From an archaeon (GTDB taxonomy: Archaea > Micrarchaeota > Micrarchaeia > Anstonellales > Anstonellaceae): DNA of 38,542 bases. The stretch lies in NCBI GenBank assembly GCA_020056635.1, contig JAGVHI010000025.1:1-38542 (forward strand). The letters are read 5' to 3'. Numbering within the stretch: position 1 is the stretch's first letter; each line of letters opens with the position of its first letter. The position numbers and the translations under genes were made by a program. Below are positions 27,186-34,412 of the stretch, in pieces. The notes under the pieces are model-generated. The model had not been told where the DNA came from and ran no database searches. It worked only from the letters and a program-made list of their open reading frames with translations.

Positions 27186-27491
27186 ATGGGCATACATCAT
27201 GAGTTCATGGACTTTGTGAAGAAATACCAGGTGCTTGGGCTTGCGGTCGCAGTCATAATCGGCACTGCAGCAACCAAGCTTGTGAGCTCGCTTGTGGCTG
27301 ACATAATCATGCCACTGATAAGCGTAATAGTCCCGGGCGGGGAATGGAGAACCGCCACGCTTGACATGGGGCCTGTGAAATTCCTGGTCGGGGATTTCGT
27401 GGGCGCAATAATCGATTTCCTCATCATAGCGCTTGTTGTTTTCACAATAGTGAAATTCATGATGAAGGAGGATGCGACAGCGAAGCGGTAA
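27186..27491 (+). CDS. mscL: Large-conductance mechanosensitive channel
   Basis: The 101-residue protein has the MscL plan: an amphipathic N-terminus (EFMDFVKKYQVLGLAVAVIIGTAATKLVSSLVADIIMPLI) leading into TM1, a short outer loop (about 53-68), TM2 (about 71-93) and a short charged tail. It is slightly shorter than the typical 130-150 residues, mostly from a small periplasmic loop and a short C-terminal bundle. The pore opens under membrane tension to release solutes in osmotic downshock. ATG 27186 is preceded by GGAGGTG at 27174-27180; a TATA-like TTTTATGC lies near 27144-27151. Confidence 0.95.
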   Translation: MGIHHEFMDFVKKYQVLGLAVAVIIGTAATKLVSSLVADIIMPLISVIVPGGEWRTATLDMGPVKFLVGDFVGAIIDFLIIALVVFTIVKFMMKEDATAKR

Positions 27492-27494
27492 ACC

Positions 27495-27528
27495 GGGGCA
27501 AAAGCCCCTCTTTTTATTTTCTTTTTCC
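27495..27528 (+). terminator. Terminator after mscL
   Basis: Stem GGGGC (27495-27499), loop AAAA, GCCCC (27504-27508), then a T-rich run TCTTTTTATTTTCTTTTT. It acts on mscL; the convergent ABC permease ends 10 nt later. Confidence 0.7.
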
Positions 27529-27537
27529 AGCATGCCC

Positions 27538-28776
27538 CTACTCGTACCTTAGCGCTTCAACTGGCTCTACAGACGCAGCGTTCCTTGCAGGTATAAGGCC
27601 TGAAACAGCGCCCACTGCTACTGAGAACCCCAGCCCAAGCAGCACGAGCTCCAACGTTACGGCTGAGGGCAGCCCGAAGCTGGCCAATGCCGCGGATGCG
27701 AGGAATGAGAGCAGTATGCCAATCACCCCCCCGACCAGCCCTACCATGCTGGCCTCGAACAGGAACAGCTTCAAAATCATCCCTCTTCTTGCCCCGAGCG
27801 ATTTTAGCAGCCCGATATACCTTGTCTGCTCAAGCACGCTTGTGAACATCGCATTTGCAACCCCAATCCCCCCGACTATGAGCGAAATTGATGCGATTCC
27901 CCCAAGGAAAATCCCAAGCGTGTTTGTGATGCTCGATATCGTTGTTTGGATAGTGGTCGCGGTGGTGACTGTGAAATCCTGCGTGTCCGCGGTGACCCTA
28001 TGCAGCGACTGGAGCTTTGTTGCGAGGCTGCTTGCCACAGCATCCGGGTCGCTCCCTCCGGAGGCTATTACTACAACTGAACTTGCATATTTGGTCTGGT
28101 TCAGGAGTTTTTTTGCGGCTTTTTGCGAAATGAACACGTTTCTGTCCGACCCCCCGAAGCTCGACCCGGACTGGTTTAGCACCCCAACAACCCTAAACGT
28201 TGTGCCGTCTATTTTTATCCTCTGGCCAACCATGCTCTCATTGAACGTTTCTGCTTCTACAGAATAGCCCAGAACCACTGAGGTGAGGTCCCCTGTCCCA
28301 AGCGACTTTCCCTTCAAAATGCTGTTTGCCGAGCTTGCAGGGAATGCCGCAGGCTCAACTCCGATAACAGTGACCGAAGTGTTCTTGGTCTTGTAGCTTA
28401 TCCTTGCGTTCCCGGACAGCCTTGCATCCACCTTTGCAACCCCTTCGATGCTGCGCAGCGCATCCGCCTCGCGGAAAGTTATCTTGTTGCTAGTTGCGCT
28501 TCCGGTCTGAAATCCTCCGCCTGCTCCGGGCGGCCCGCCCGAAGGCGCCCCAAACCCGAACCTCTCAGCCCTTGCCGCGCCTGGGCTTATTGTAATCACG
28601 CTCGCCCCAAGCCCCCCAAGATTGCTCTTTATTTGCTGGTTTAGGCCGGTGCTAATCGAAATGAGCGATATGATTGAGCCCACGCCTATGACTATCCCAA
28701 GTATCGCAAGCCAGCTTCTAAGGCTCCTGTTGCGGATGGATTTGACCGCAAGCTTTGCTATCTCGCGGTTTTTCAT
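27538..28776 (-). CDS. MacB/FtsX-type ABC transporter permease
   Basis: The 412-residue permease has one N-terminal helix (about 22-45), a large ectodomain (about 46-285) and three C-terminal helices (about 286-312, 335-360, 375-400), the MacB topology. The sequence keeps the family's SIRNRSLRSWLAILGIVIGVGSIISLISIS opening, the MacB-PCD-like ectodomain (VLGYSVEAETFNESMVGQRIKIDGTTFRVVGVL) and a C-terminal GLIPARNAASVEPVEALRYE. MacB-type proteins drive extracytoplasmic work by ATP-powered movement. It is the third gene of an operon with overlapping ends (28773-28776, ATGA) downstream of the CARDB-type protein. Confidence 0.95.
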   Translation of the reverse strand: MKNREIAKLAVKSIRNRSLRSWLAILGIVIGVGSIISLISISTGLNQQIKSNLGGLGASVITISPGAARAERFGFGAPSGGPPGAGGGFQTGSATSNKITFREADALRSIEGVAKVDARLSGNARISYKTKNTSVTVIGVEPAAFPASSANSILKGKSLGTGDLTSVVLGYSVEAETFNESMVGQRIKIDGTTFRVVGVLNQSGSSFGGSDRNVFISQKAAKKLLNQTKYASSVVVIASGGSDPDAVASSLATKLQSLHRVTADTQDFTVTTATTIQTTISSITNTLGIFLGGIASISLIVGGIGVANAMFTSVLEQTRYIGLLKSLGARRGMILKLFLFEASMVGLVGGVIGILLSFLASAALASFGLPSAVTLELVLLGLGFSVAVGAVSGLIPARNAASVEPVEALRYE

Positions 28777-30422
28777 TTCTGCTTCCTCCCCATCTTCGAT
28801 TCAGCATCATTGCCCTCAGCAGGCGGCTGATGCTGCAGTTTCCTCCCTTTCCACTTCCTATATGCAAAATAGCCAACCACAATCACAACCACTCCGCCAG
28901 CAACCAGGAACACCGGGTTGATGCCTGCTGCCTGCGCAGTTCCCTGCCCGGCTCTTCCGCCTCCTAGCAGGAAACCAAGCGGGTTGTTCCCCCCCCTGTT
29001 CGCAAACGAATTGCTGCTGTTCCCTGCGAACCCTGCCCCTGCCGCCCCACCCGTTCTAAATGTGCTGTTGCCTCCCAAGCCCTGCTGCAGCTGGAGAGTG
29101 TTCTTCACAATGTGCTCAAGGTTGTTGCTGTCCCTGAAGCGTATCTCAACATTCACGCTCCCGGATGCCCCCGTTGGAAGCGACAATGTGGCAGTGTCAT
29201 CCACGCTCAATGTCCCCACAAAGCTCTCGGATGTTGCGCCTGCTCCGGAGCTTGCAGACGCATAGACGCTCCTTACCTGCGAATTCCCTGTATTCGCAAT
29301 CTCTATCTGGCTGTTCTGCGTGTCTATGCGCACCGTGAGCTCGGGAGTCGCTTCCACCGCAATACCTGAATTGAAGGTCGCAGTCTGGCCAGTGCTTGTA
29401 GTCAGCTTGAGCGGCAGGGAATAATACCCTGCGCTTGCTGTTGAACCAACTCCTATCGTAACATCCATGTACGCGCTTTCGCCTGCAGGAATGGAATCAA
29501 AATATGCCTTCTGCATCCCGACCGGGGTGAAAACGTCTGTCGAATTGATATCCACGGTTGCGGACATGGGAATCGAGCCCGTATTCTCGATCCCGAGCTT
29601 GAATTTCACCTGTGAGCCTATCTCGACAGTCTCCTTTGGCACGAGCGAAAGCCGGTACTGCGTCGACGCATCCAGCACGCTTATCGGGCCCACATACAAT
29701 ATCTGCTCTGAAGGCTGCTTTAGCGAATCCTGGTATGTGAACACCACTGGCACGCTGTAAGTGCCGATTTCAGTCGAAGAGGACGATGCAAGCACTAGGG
29801 TGATATTCTTCCCTGAATTCTGGGGGATGCTCCCGACCGCCTGCTGCGTTGTCCCATAAAGCGAGAACGAGGAGTTGGAGGGCATTGTTATTACGAGGTT
29901 GTTCACCACGCCCCCAGTGTTCACCAGCTCCAGCCCGACGCTCAATTTTTCTCCAGGGGCTATGGATTGGCTCCCAATCGAACTGGTCCTTGCCTCAAGC
30001 GGGTTCTGCTGCAGCACGCTCATAGGGACCGAAATCGAGGTTTTTTTGCTTGAAGTGCCTGAGCCAGATGGCTTGTATGTATAATACACATCAACTGTCA
30101 TGAGCTGTATCGACCCGCCTGCTCCCTGCGATATTTCAAACGGCACTGAAACGCGGGCAGTGGAGCCTGCGCTTATGCTTCCAACCGAGACTGCCTGGCT
30201 CGCTCCCCTCGCGGTATAATATGCGGTTGCAGATTCTGCATCCGCATCCCCCGTATTCGAAAGTGTGAGCTGCAGATAGCCCAGCGAGCCAGCATACAAC
30301 TCAGATGGCGTAGTGGTGTAATTGGTGACCTGCAAAATAGGCTCGCTGCTGGTCGCTGCGAACGCAATCCCGCCTGCTGATGCAACAACAAGCATCATTG
30401 CAAAAATATTCCCGATTTTCAT
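28773..30422 (-). CDS. Cell-surface CARDB/NEW3-type protein of the ABC operon
   Basis: A 549-residue surface protein. An N-terminal signal peptide (cleavage near residue 22, GIAFA-ATS) and a C-terminal membrane helix (about 505-525) followed by a basic tail anchor it outside. Between them are about four beta-sandwich repeats of CARDB/NEW3 type, each starting with phrases like LYAGSLGYLQLTLSNTGDADAES, GEKLSVGLELVNTGGVVNNL and IGSQVKFKLGIENTGSIPMSA. COG1361 S-layer-type proteins beside MacB-like ABC genes are common in archaea. It overlaps the ATPase gene by 4 nt (30419-30422). It probably serves as an extracellular adaptor or binding partner, in the position MacA has in bacteria, but the fold differs. 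Confidence 0.9.
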   Translation of the reverse strand: MKIGNIFAMMLVVASAGGIAFAATSSEPILQVTNYTTTPSELYAGSLGYLQLTLSNTGDADAESATAYYTARGASQAVSVGSISAGSTARVSVPFEISQGAGGSIQLMTVDVYYTYKPSGSGTSSKKTSISVPMSVLQQNPLEARTSSIGSQSIAPGEKLSVGLELVNTGGVVNNLVITMPSNSSFSLYGTTQQAVGSIPQNSGKNITLVLASSSSTEIGTYSVPVVFTYQDSLKQPSEQILYVGPISVLDASTQYRLSLVPKETVEIGSQVKFKLGIENTGSIPMSATVDINSTDVFTPVGMQKAYFDSIPAGESAYMDVTIGVGSTASAGYYSLPLKLTTSTGQTATFNSGIAVEATPELTVRIDTQNSQIEIANTGNSQVRSVYASASSGAGATSESFVGTLSVDDTATLSLPTGASGSVNVEIRFRDSNNLEHIVKNTLQLQQGLGGNSTFRTGGAAGAGFAGNSSNSFANRGGNNPLGFLLGGGRAGQGTAQAAGINPVFLVAGGVVVIVVGYFAYRKWKGRKLQHQPPAEGNDAESKMGRKQK

Positions 30423-31144
30423 GCAACATCCCTCTTTTTTACAGTTTTTTTCTTTGCATCTGATTCGATTTTCCCATCCATTATGCTGATGACCCTATTG
30501 GTCTGTTCCGCAATCCTCGGGTCATGCGTGACGAATATGACTGTGATCCCAAGCTTGCGGCAAAGCCCTGTAATGTGCTCTATTATTTCCTTGCTCGATT
30601 TGGAATCGAGGTTCCCGGTGGGCTCGTCCGCAAGAAGTATTTTCGGCTCGTTCACAAGCGCGCGCGCAATCGCCACCCTCTGCTTCTGCCCGCCGGAAAG
30701 CTGCGACGGCCTGCTGTGCGACTTGTCCGTCAGCCCCACAGCATCAAGATTGCGCCGCACTATCCTATCACGCTCCCCTACTGGCACATCCCGAATCAAA
30801 AGCGGCAGCTCTACATTCTCAAAAACAGTCAGCGTTGGAGCGAGATTGAACGCCTGGAACACAAACCCTATGGTATCCCTTCTCGCATCAGCAAGCTGGT
30901 CCTGGCTCATTTTTGAAACTGCCTTCCCATCAAGGTAAACTTCCCCGCTTGTCGGCTTGTCAAGGCACCCGAGAATGTGCATCATTGTGCTTTTTCCGCT
31001 GCCTGAAGGGCCGATTATGGAAATCAGCTCGCCTTTTGATATCTTGAGGCTGACTCCATCCAGCGCAAGGAACGGAGCCTCGCCTTCGCTGTCATACTGC
31101 TTTGAAACATCCACTAGCTGCAGCACCGGTTCATCCATGCCCAT
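30419..31144 (-). CDS. MacB/LolD-type ABC ATP-binding protein
   Basis: The 241-residue ATPase shows Walker A GPSGSGKST, Q-loop (FVFQAFNLAPTLTVFENVELPL), signature LSGGQKQRVAIARAL, Walker B ILLADEP with catalytic Glu, D-loop (TGNLD) and H-loop (VTHDP). The LolD/MacB subgroup is marked by the ENVELPL and NLDSKSS motifs. It powers the MacB-like permease two genes on; the surface protein gene lies between. A minus-strand TATA (CGAATATAAGC, about 31168-31178) is centred near 26-30 nt upstream; ATG 31144 is used, with 31138 as an in-frame alternative. Confidence 0.95.
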   Translation of the reverse strand: MGMDEPVLQLVDVSKQYDSEGEAPFLALDGVSLKISKGELISIIGPSGSGKSTMMHILGCLDKPTSGEVYLDGKAVSKMSQDQLADARRDTIGFVFQAFNLAPTLTVFENVELPLLIRDVPVGERDRIVRRNLDAVGLTDKSHSRPSQLSGGQKQRVAIARALVNEPKILLADEPTGNLDSKSSKEIIEHITGLCRKLGITVIFVTHDPRIAEQTNRVISIMDGKIESDAKKKTVKKRDVA

Positions 31145-31253
31145 CCAGCTACCCCTCTATTCCGCTATGCTTATATTCGATTCCCAAGCTGATGCCCAAA
31201 TTCCGCCCAAATCAAACTGCAGCAGTGCGAGCCAGCCGCCCCATCGCATTTGT

Positions 31254-31748
31254 TCATTCATTGCTCAATTTTGCGAATATCAGCAGCCCGAGCGCGGAAA
31301 ACAGCATGGGCACGTATGACAGCCTGCTTGCAATCCCGTACGGCCCAAGAAGCATGTGCACCACCGGCACAGTGGAGAGCGCGTAGAGCAGGAACGAGAA
31401 CAGGAACGCAACCAGCCCGAGCGTGAATTTCGAGCGCAGCCTGATGTAATCCCTCACATGCATGAACAGCAGGTATACTATGACTGCCAGGTTCACAAAT
31501 GAGAGCGCAAGCCTGATTATGAAGTATTCCCCGATCTCGTCTGCAATCCCCTCTTGCGGGCCAGGCTGCTGGTGCGGCATGAACCTTTGCTCGCCATCGC
31601 GCAGCACCGGGTCAAACCGCGGAAGCAGAAGCGAGGAGAAAACCATTATGCCTATGGCCAAGGCTATGAGCCCAATTGTGTATAGCGCAGCCGGAAACCC
31701 ATGATTCTGCCTGATGATTTTTTTCTCATTTTTTGCCTTTTTTGCCAT
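31254..31748 (-). CDS. Membrane protein overlapping the ArsR-like regulator
   Basis: A 164-residue protein with four membrane helices (about 17-36, 65-90, 100-120, 135-158) and a charged N-terminus with many Lys. A loop between helices 1 and 2 is outside or inside (not clear) and has His/Gln/Pro. No family is recognised. The start is placed at ATG 31748 because AGGGGGG just before it acts as ribosome binding site; 31754 is an alternative. It overlaps the end of the upstream regulator gene by 23 nt in another frame, so the two are translationally coupled. It may sense or act on the membrane for the regulator. Confidence 0.8.
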   Translation of the reverse strand: MAKKAKNEKKIIRQNHGFPAALYTIGLIALAIGIMVFSSLLLPRFDPVLRDGEQRFMPHQQPGPQEGIADEIGEYFIIRLALSFVNLAVIVYLLFMHVRDYIRLRSKFTLGLVAFLFSFLLYALSTVPVVHMLLGPYGIASRLSYVPMLFSALGLLIFAKLSNE

Positions 31749-32028
31749 GTGCATCCCCCCTAAGCTTCCCGAGCAATCCTTTCTGCGCAAGCACAATCTC
31801 CGAAACGAAATAAACCTGCCCGTAGCCGTTCCCGGAGCACTCCACCACTGAATTCCGCTCAAGCAGGTCCATATGGTGCGATACTGTTTTGTAATCAAGC
31901 CCTGCTGCTTTTGATAGCTGGTGCAAATTCATCGGCTTTTTTTGCAGTATGGAAAGAATCTGCACCCTTGTCGGCCCTCCCCTTGTCCCTTCAAGAAGCC
32001 AGAACAGCAGCCGCTCTATGGTTTCCAT
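31726..32028 (-). CDS. ArsR-like winged-helix transcription regulator
   Basis: A 100-residue DNA-binding protein. Residues about 18-85 form a winged helix: TRVQILSILQKKPMNLHQLSKAAGLDYKTVSHHMDLLERNSVV is a clear helix-turn-helix (LHQLSKAAGLDYKTVSHHMDLL) followed by a GYGQVYFVSEIV wing. It resembles the HTH_20/ArsR group common in archaea. There is no obvious metal-binding Cys pair, so the inducer is not visible. A basic tail (GKKGKK) follows. It has a minus-strand TATA-like ATTTAAACC (about 32057-32065). It is divergent from two small secreted-protein genes, which are natural candidates for its targets. Confidence 0.9.
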   Translation of the reverse strand: METIERLLFWLLEGTRGGPTRVQILSILQKKPMNLHQLSKAAGLDYKTVSHHMDLLERNSVVECSGNGYGQVYFVSEIVLAQKGLLGKLRGDAHGKKGKK

Positions 32029-32113
32029 GCACTCCCGATTGCTCTAGGGCCATCAAGGTTTAAATTGCTGCTTTGAATTCTGGCACAATTTTGGCATCAA
32101 TTCGGAAAATCTA

Positions 32114-32123
32114 CTTATATAGG
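32114..32123 (+). promoter_or_regulatory. TATA box of the 176-aa secreted protein gene
   Basis: CTTATATAGG. Transcription would start near 32140, leaving a short leader with GGTGATG (32143-32149) before ATG 32152. Confidence 0.6.
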
Positions 32124-32151
32124 GCCAGCAGATCCTAATGCAGGTGATGTT

Positions 32152-32682
32152 ATGGATCTGAAAGTATTTGCAGCAGTTCTTGCAGTTTCGTTGCTTGTAT
32201 TTGCAGGGATTGCATTTGCAATGCCTGGCTGGAACCGGATGTTTGGCGGGGGCGGAATCGGGGTGCAGAATGGGACGGACGGAATGCCTATAGTGCACCG
32301 CATGCAGAACTGGAACGGGAGCGCGCCAGGGTGCGTGGGCTGGAATGGCACAGACAACATAACTGCACAATTCAATGAGTTCAGTGCTGCTGTCCAGAAC
32401 GGGAACTACGATGCCGCAAAGCAGCTCCACGAGTCCTATGGGTTTGGCGGGCCGCTTTTCGAAAAGCTGAACGAAACAACATTTGCGAAATACTCGCAAA
32501 TCCAAAAGCTCAAGGGCGAACTTCGCACTGAGCTTGGCATGAATCCAGGCGGGCCACAACTCGGCGGATTTGCCCGGGGCGTTAGGGCAGGTTCAGGATT
32601 CGGCTTTGGCCGCGGGATGCATAAATTCAGGGCAAACTCCGCTGCAGACGATGTCGATATGCCTGCAATTCCAGAGCAATGA
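32152..32682 (+). CDS. Small secreted Gly/Asn/Met-rich protein
   Basis: A 176-residue secreted protein. It has a signal peptide (MDLKVFAAVLAVSLLVFAGIAFA, cleavage near residue 23), then a Gly/Asn/Trp/Met-rich segment (about 24-65) with possible N-glycosylation sequons (NGT, NGS, NIT), then a helical part (FNEFSAAVQNGNYDAAKQLHESYGFGG). A Gly/Arg/Phe-rich tail ends it. The helical segment is like an EF-x-x-A-V-x-x-GNY-x-x-A module seen in other small secreted proteins, with no assigned role. Met and His residues could bind a metal such as copper, which is speculative. It is divergent from the ArsR-like regulator. Confidence 0.8.
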   Translation: MDLKVFAAVLAVSLLVFAGIAFAMPGWNRMFGGGGIGVQNGTDGMPIVHRMQNWNGSAPGCVGWNGTDNITAQFNEFSAAVQNGNYDAAKQLHESYGFGGPLFEKLNETTFAKYSQIQKLKGELRTELGMNPGGPQLGGFARGVRAGSGFGFGRGMHKFRANSAADDVDMPAIPEQ

Positions 32683-32699
32683 TGGGCAGACCACCCATT

Positions 32700-32739
32700 A
32701 AATGGAGGGGAGGGCTATGTGGCCCTTCCTCCCATTTTT
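32700..32739 (+). terminator. Terminator hairpin between the two secreted-protein genes
   Basis: 16-nt arms 32700-32715 and 32722-32737 pair with one mismatch and two G-U pairs around a 6-nt loop, and end in a T-run. The next gene's TATA box begins inside this T-run. Confidence 0.65.
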
Positions 32740-32744
32740 ATAAG
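32735..32744 (+). promoter_or_regulatory. TATA box of the 144-aa lipoprotein gene
   Basis: TTTTTATAAG. The leader of about 20 nt carries AGGGTG (32772-32777) before ATG 32783. It overlaps the T-run of the preceding terminator. Confidence 0.6.
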
Positions 32745-32782
32745 AACCAATAATGCAACGGATGATGTTTTAGGGTGTTTCA

Positions 32783-33217
32783 ATGGAAAAATGGGCGGAA
32801 CTCCTTGCACTTTTCTTCCTGGTGATCCTTATTGCGGCAATCATTTCGATTTCCGGATGCACATCAAATGACCAGGCCCAAACTTCGCCACCGGATGCAG
32901 GAAGCTATCAAATTAGTCAGCAGGACAACTCGGCGCAAAATAGTGGGAATCCCCAGATGGGCGGCGGGCCAAATGGAAGGTTTGGCAACCGCACTGGCGG
33001 CTTTCCAGGCAACCTGACCCAAGAGCAGCGCCAACAGATGTTTGCTGAGCGCACAAGGCTTGCAACAGCCGCATGCGAAAACAAGGCGGAGGGGGAATCC
33101 TGTGAAATGCAAAATCAAAGGGGGAACATGCCTGGGGCTTGCAAGACGCAGAACGGAACTTTGATGTGCAGTTTCGGTGACGGCGGCTTTAATAGCCCAA
33201 GGCGTGGCGGTCAATAG
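32783..33217 (+). CDS. Small lipoprotein with four-cysteine C-terminal module
   Basis: A 144-residue protein. A long hydrophobic leader ends in lipobox ISISGC (Cys26), so it should be lipid-anchored outside. A disordered Gln/Asn/Gly-rich spacer (about 27-80) follows, then a four-Cys module: ACENKAEGESC...GACKTQNGTLMC. I recall this CEGKxxGxxC...GxC....L.C pattern from small bacterial secreted proteins, where two disulfides are likely; the role is unknown. Own promoter and terminator-separated from its neighbour, yet probably co-regulated with it given position and type. Confidence 0.8.
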   Translation: MEKWAELLALFFLVILIAAIISISGCTSNDQAQTSPPDAGSYQISQQDNSAQNSGNPQMGGGPNGRFGNRTGGFPGNLTQEQRQQMFAERTRLATAACENKAEGESCEMQNQRGNMPGACKTQNGTLMCSFGDGGFNSPRRGGQ

Positions 33218-33243
33218 TGTATTTACCCAGCTTTTCAGTTAAG

Positions 33244-33253
33244 CTTATTTTAT
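33244..33253 (+). promoter_or_regulatory. TATA box of the arsenate-reductase-like gene
   Basis: CTTATTTTAT, centred about 25 nt before ATG 33273; leaderless transcription is likely. Confidence 0.5.
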
Positions 33254-33272
33254 CCCCTCACGTATCCGCCTT

Positions 33273-33662
33273 ATGGAAAAAACCATCCTTTTTGTCTGCA
33301 CGGAAAATTCCGCCCGGAGCCAGATGGCGGAAGCCTTCTTCAATGCCTTCAACACCAGCAGCTCGTATTCCGCAGCCAGCGCAGGCCTCTCCCCTGCAAA
33401 GCGCATAAAGCCTCTTGCAATCAAGGTCATGAAGGAAATGAACATGGATATTTCCCGCTCCAAGCCCAAGCTTCTCACGCCAGAAATGGCCCGCAGCGCG
33501 CACAGGATAATACTAATGGGCTGCCTCAAAAACTGCCCTCTCACTCCAGCGCGCAAAACAGTTGATTGGGGCCTGCGCTCCCCAGAGCACTCGATAAAAC
33601 GCTTCCGCACAGTGCGGGATGAAATAGAAAAAAAAGTAGCGGAGCTTTGCTCCTCACTCTAG
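33273..33662 (+). CDS. Arsenate reductase-like low-molecular-weight phosphatase
   Basis: The 129-residue protein belongs to the LMW protein-tyrosine phosphatase/ArsC fold. The P-loop FVCTENSARSQMAEA gives nucleophile Cys9 and Arg15. The ArsC-type redox cysteines follow in MGCLKNCP (Cys84 and Cys88), and the DWGLRSPE block matches the family's W-x-L-x-DP, with Ser in place of the general-acid-associated Asp. It would reduce arsenate using thioredoxin, or act as a phosphatase. No arsenite exporter or ars operon is nearby in this window. The stop is 13 nt from the convergent FKBP gene. Confidence 0.85.
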   Translation: MEKTILFVCTENSARSQMAEAFFNAFNTSSSYSAASAGLSPAKRIKPLAIKVMKEMNMDISRSKPKLLTPEMARSAHRIILMGCLKNCPLTPARKTVDWGLRSPEHSIKRFRTVRDEIEKKVAELCSSL

Positions 33663-33675
33663 CAATAGCCCAAAC

Positions 33676-34266
33676 TCAAGTCCTTGCAATTTTCCTCATT
33701 GTAATTTTGAAGTTCAGCGCTTTCCCAGCCATCGGATGGTTGAAATCAATCGTGACGTTCTCGCTTCCCACCCTAGTCACGATTCCCCTCATCCCCTCCC
33801 CAGAAGAAAGTTCTGTGCCAACTTTCACGCCCTCAGGCACCTTATCTATTCCAATCTCGCCCACCAGCTCCTGCCTGTATTCCCCGTACGCATCCTTTGC
33901 AAGTATCCTAACATTTTTGCTTTCCCCTTCCTTCATCCCAACCACTCCAGAATCAAATCCCTTTATCATCTGCCCCATGCCCACTGTGAATTTGAGCGGC
34001 TCGTACGCAGGACGCAGCTCCAAGCCCGCTTTTTTCGCCTCAGCCTCAAGCGAAGTGTCAAACAGCGTCCCATTGTCGAACGTGCCAACATAATCCACTT
34101 CTACAATGTCCCCGCTTTTTGCCCCAATCCCGCCAGTTGAACTGCTATTCTCCAATTTCATCCCAATCTCCCCCGTTTTGTTTCCGGAAACTGCGCCGTT
34201 CTCCCCTGTTTGGGCGCACCCGAACAGCAGGATTCCTGCCAGCAATACTGCTAGTAACTTTTCCAT
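33676..34266 (-). CDS. SlyD/FKBP-type peptidyl-prolyl isomerase lipoprotein
   Basis: A 196-residue protein with a signal peptide and lipobox LLFGC (Cys17), then a disordered spacer (about 18-50) and an FKBP domain: VDYVGTFDNGTLFDTS (about 58-73), VGMGQMIKGFDSGVVGMKEGESKNV (about 94-118) and a C-terminal strand NHPMAGKALNFKITM. An inserted segment between strands (about 119-165) is the IF chaperone domain of SlyD-like proteins. It catalyses proline isomerisation for proteins folding outside the cell. A minus-strand TATA (GTTTATAAGC, about 34290-34299) gives a near-leaderless mRNA. It is divergent from acs. Confidence 0.93.
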   Translation of the reverse strand: MEKLLAVLLAGILLFGCAQTGENGAVSGNKTGEIGMKLENSSSTGGIGAKSGDIVEVDYVGTFDNGTLFDTSLEAEAKKAGLELRPAYEPLKFTVGMGQMIKGFDSGVVGMKEGESKNVRILAKDAYGEYRQELVGEIGIDKVPEGVKVGTELSSGEGMRGIVTRVGSENVTIDFNHPMAGKALNFKITMRKIART

Positions 34267-34370
34267 GCAGGGATGATTGGGTTGGAATGCTTATAAACAT
34301 CCGCCAAATCCTGCCCCCCGCGCACATAAAACAACCAAACCAATTCACCTCTTACAACCAATCCTGGCAG

Positions 34371-34382
34371 AGTCTTATAAAC
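34371..34382 (+). promoter_or_regulatory. TATA box and ribosome binding site of acs
   Basis: AGTCTTATAAAC precedes a leader of roughly 10-15 nt that holds GGTGATC (34404-34410) before ATG 34413. Confidence 0.55.
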
Positions 34383-34412
34383 CTCGCAAAAATATATGCT
34401 CCAGGTGATCCT

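Noticed and set aside
24181-27491. The idea that antiporter, VOC, CDF and mscL form one operon
   Set aside because: The antiporter is on the other strand, and the VOC, CDF and mscL genes each have their own start signals (GGAGGT for VOC and mscL, TATA for CDF).
34119-34412. N-terminal extension of acs in frame
   Set aside because: It overlaps the FKBP gene and both divergent promoters. The ATG at 34413 has GGTGATC and a TATA box, and the product then has the usual Acs length.
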